Below are positions 62,065-64,000 of a stretch of 64,000 nt of DNA, one piece after another (position 1 is the first letter of the stretch; each line of letters starts with the position of its first letter). Where the stretch lies: positions 641,459 to 705,458 of the forward strand of contig NZ_CP051185.1 of NCBI RefSeq assembly GCF_012516315.1, given 5' to 3'. The translations under genes were made by a program, and so were the position numbers. This DNA is from Limnospira fusiformis SAG 85.79 (GTDB lineage Bacteria > Cyanobacteriota > Cyanobacteriia > Cyanobacteriales > Microcoleaceae). The notes below the pieces were generated by a model. That model saw only the letters and a list, made by a program, of their open reading frames with translations, had not been told where the DNA came from and searched no databases.

Positions 62065-62409
62065 ATGAATCCCCAAGATTTAATTGCTGCGTTTCTGGAA
62101 GTGTGGGACAGTAACCCCGATAATATTTGGCAAAGCTCAGGCGCTATCGAAGGCTTAGATCAGCTTAACGATAGTTTAGCAGCTTGTCAAGATAAGTCGG
62201 ATTTGGAATTGGCGAATGAACTGGGGAAATGGTGTGCTTCCTATCCTCAACTGACTCAAAAAGTGATGGATAAGTTGGGGGAAAGGAAGCTAAAAGGTTC
62301 TGATAACGATTCCCCCAATACAGAGGACACGGCTTATATAAATCTCTATCCGAAAATTACGGAAATTCTGCTAACCCGCGCCCCGAAAATGGGCAAAAAA
62401 GAGGGTTAA
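62065..62409 (+). CDS. Small acidic protein downstream of CHAT gene
   Basis: This is a 114-residue protein from the ATG at 62065 (MNPQDLIAAFLEVWDSNPDN), just after AGAATCCCC. The alternative at 62044 lies closer to the CHAT stop. It is mostly helical and acidic (LNDSLAACQDKSDLELANEL, then KWCASYPQLTQKVMDKLGER). Its position, 28 bp behind a CHAT protease and just before another small gene, suggests a partner or substrate of the protease. This is an inference, and the family is not recognised. Confidence 0.6.
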   Translation: MNPQDLIAAFLEVWDSNPDNIWQSSGAIEGLDQLNDSLAACQDKSDLELANELGKWCASYPQLTQKVMDKLGERKLKGSDNDSPNTEDTAYINLYPKITEILLTRAPKMGKKEG

Positions 62410-62414
62410 TCTTG

Positions 62415-62795
62415 ATGGTTTTTATGGCAACTTTCAATAAACATCCGGTTTGGGAAAATTTATCAGAGGTTGTTAAGGGTATTGATGCTAATGCTCTGGT
62501 TTGGGAGCATTTGGCATTATGTGATTATCAAATATCCGGCTATTGGGATGAATGCGATCGCTTTTATGAAAATATCACCCTCCCTCGTCCTCTGTCGCCC
62601 GAATTAATCAGCAGTGGGGTGATTTTCAACGGAGATAAACGCCGCATTCAACTGAAATTTACCCTCAATCTCGAAACCACTAACCCTCCCATTTCTATCG
62701 CGGAACTGATGTTAGTCTATGATGAAAACCTAGAATTTGTTGATGAAAATTGGCAAATTGACCTGAACTCGGAATTTATTAAAGTTCCATCTTAA
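62415..62795 (+). CDS. Small protein of unknown function in CHAT gene cluster
   Basis: This is a 126-residue protein with an all-soluble, beta-rich C-terminal half (PELISSGVIFNGDKRRIQLK, then TNPPISIAELMLVYDENLEF). The N-terminal half has Trp residues (HPVWENLSEVVKGI, YQISGYWDECDRF). The start at 62415 or 62424 cannot be decided. It follows the acidic protein by 5 bp and is followed by tandem repeats, so the three genes look like one transcription unit. Function unknown. Confidence 0.6.
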   Translation: MVFMATFNKHPVWENLSEVVKGIDANALVWEHLALCDYQISGYWDECDRFYENITLPRPLSPELISSGVIFNGDKRRIQLKFTLNLETTNPPISIAELMLVYDENLEFVDENWQIDLNSEFIKVPS

Positions 62796-62977
62796 AATCG
62801 TAGGTTGGGTGAAGCGACAGCGCAACCCAACAAATCTGGGTAAAATGTTGGGTTACATTCCATTCGGTCTAACCTACAAAGCGCTTAAAATCGTAGGTTG
62901 GGTGAAGCGACAGCGCAACCCAACAAATCCGGGTAAAATGTTGGGTTACATTCCATTCGGTCCAACCTACAAAGCGC
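62794..62977 (+). repeat. Tandem 91-bp repeat (two copies, 93-bp period)
   Basis: AAAATCGTAGGTTGGGTGAA ... GGTCTAACCTACAAAGCGC occurs at 62794-62884 and 62887-62977 with only a few changes. Each copy has GTAGGTTGG and AACCTAC near its ends and GTTGGGT/AACCCAAC inside, so each can fold back. It belongs to the GTAGGTTGGGT...AACCCAAC-type dispersed repeats common in cyanobacteria. Confidence 0.85.
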
Positions 62978-63008
62978 CAACCAACAAATTCAGCCAAAAC
63001 GAAAATAA

Positions 63009-64000
63009 CTATTTTCGCTGCCCCTGCCTCCGCTTAACGCCAAACCCATAAACGTATAAATCAGCCACAGCATAGCCATAACGCTTTTTATTCCTTCTTT
63101 CAGCTATCAAACCAATTTGCTGCAATCTTTTTAAGAAATTTTCAAAAGACCAATTAGATTGAGTAGCAACACTATCCCGCCATAAAGGCTCTAACTCTTC
63201 CACATTAAACAAAGAACTTAATTTATTCATACGCTCAAAAAATGCTAAGAATTCTGGATATTCATTTTTGATCGCATCACACCGTTCTTGAGAAGCAGCC
63301 TCCAAACCCTCAGTTAAAGACTTCCAACCTAATAAACGATTACTCGCTACATTTTTGGTTGGTGCGGCTAACTCTACCTCTCTGGCTTTCTTCAGTAAAA
63401 TATTTAAAGAACGCGGATAAGTGTTGTTACTGGCATCAGTTAACCGGGAATACACCCATTGAGACACATAAGCATTTTTGCCCTTTTGAACCTTCAAACC
63501 CCATAACGGCCCCAATGCTTGACGTAAAGCATCTTCACTGGCTTCATCAATCTCATTATCCGTTAGGGGCCGAACACGGTTAGAAAGCATTTTGAAATCG
63601 ATAGACCCCCCAATTGCTAAACGATAGGCTAAACGCAAAAAATCAATTTTTCCCCACTGCAATAGTAAAGTACGTGCTTCACCAAAATGACTTTTATTGG
63701 TGAAAATCAAATTACTCCAGATATCCTCTCGCAAAAATACTTTAAAACGAATATGATATAAACCTTGATTATTGAAATCGTAAATTAGACGCATAAACCC
63801 GCCCAATGCGGCTTGTTGGTAAGGACTATTTTCTTGAATATCCTGATCTAAATCATCATAAAGTAACCAGATTTTTTGTGCAACTTTACCCAAGGAGCGA
63901 TCGTAATAACTCAAAGCATCTCGGCAACAGGAATTTAAATCGTCATCCGTGACAAATTCAACCAGTTTATCAGTATGTTTTGCTTCCCAAATATTGTACC
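63009..64000 (-). CDS. Sll1717-type P-loop ATPase, C-terminal part (5' end beyond window)
   Basis: The frame is open through the window edge at 64000. The visible 330 residues include a Walker-B-like stretch IWLLYDDLDQDIQ, then GGFMRLIYDFNNQGLYHIRF, the arginine-finger-like VFLREDIW, and LLQWGKIDFLRLAYRLAIGG. This is the pattern of the P-loop ATPases of the Sll1717 family (STAND/KAP-like). The C-terminal region (SFENFLKRLQQIGLIAERRN, then YAVADLYVYGF) looks like a winged helix. The Walker A region must lie outside the window. The family is often found in defence-type islands, but its function is not established. Confidence 0.75.
   Translation of the reverse strand, partial: YNIWEAKHTDKLVEFVTDDDLNSCCRDALSYYDRSLGKVAQKIWLLYDDLDQDIQENSPYQQAALGGFMRLIYDFNNQGLYHIRFKVFLREDIWSNLIFTNKSHFGEARTLLLQWGKIDFLRLAYRLAIGGSIDFKMLSNRVRPLTDNEIDEASEDALRQALGPLWGLKVQKGKNAYVSQWVYSRLTDASNNTYPRSLNILLKKAREVELAAPTKNVASNRLLGWKSLTEGLEAASQERCDAIKNEYPEFLAFFERMNKLSSLFNVEELEPLWRDSVATQSNWSFENFLKRLQQIGLIAERRNKKRYGYAVADLYVYGFGVKRRQGQRK

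Noticed and set aside
62794-63051. An 80-residue plus-strand reading frame through the tandem repeats
   Set aside because: It translates the repeat itself twice (KRQRNPTN...) and its composition is that of a repeat, not of a protein.

Overview
The window is chromosomal DNA of a filamentous cyanobacterium, most likely close to Arthrospira/Limnospira. The evidence is frequent GCGATCGC (HIP1) octamers, a RuBisCO operon with rbcX between rbcL and rbcS, a divergent LysR-type RbcR regulator, a thylakoid-type FtsH, cyanoexosortase B, and several families known mainly from cyanobacteria (DUF3727, DUF561, DUF2301/Ycf36). The genus is an inference from gene content. No tRNA, rRNA or CRISPR array was seen.

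Layout. 1-6287 (all minus): proB (cut by the window edge), a YqeG-type phosphatase, mltG, a DUF3727 protein, ruvX, a GNAT protein and a membrane-anchored F420-ligase-like protein. 6300-8840: remains of group II intron(s) on the minus strand. They comprise a broken reverse transcriptase/maturase/HNH gene and two domain V-VI modules, next to a probably truncated DUF1400 gene. 9493-15507: an SLC12-like permease, rbcR, and rbcL-rbcX-rbcS with a terminator. 15550-22958: a GT39-type glycosyltransferase, a large membrane/secreted protein of unknown function, an SH3 protein, an M24 aminopeptidase and ftsH. 23581-25427: an actin-like ParM gene followed by a ribbon-helix-helix/coiled-coil protein, a candidate chromosomal ParMR pair. 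25461-32992 (minus): a polysaccharide/protein export cluster of a DegT aminotransferase, cyanoexosortase B, its associated protein, an SLBB export protein, a Wzz/Wzc-like protein and a phosphopantetheinyl transferase. 33140-51869: housekeeping and membrane genes, including a Ser/Thr kinase with TPRs, serA, prmA, a YeeE/YedE transporter pair and an NDH-2 fused to a DoxX-like tail.

52.2-60.1 kb is the striking part. Ten copies of a ~70-bp element, all in the same orientation, separate a dense series of small toxin-antitoxin cassettes (PIN/VapC, AbrB-, Phd- and RHH-type antitoxins, MNT-HEPN). Each element consists of two near-palindromes of the type AGAAACCSGGTTTCT about 40 bp apart. Cassette genes lie on both strands. 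Several elements carry a promoter-like tail and the start codon of a TPR-CHAT protein N-terminus. Many toxins are deleted, frameshifted or chimeric while their small partner genes are intact, so the region looks like an actively recombining, integron-like toxin-antitoxin array. It is followed by a 5'-truncated CHAT (caspase-like) protease gene with two small downstream partners, a 93-bp tandem repeat, and a Sll1717-type P-loop ATPase that runs off the window.
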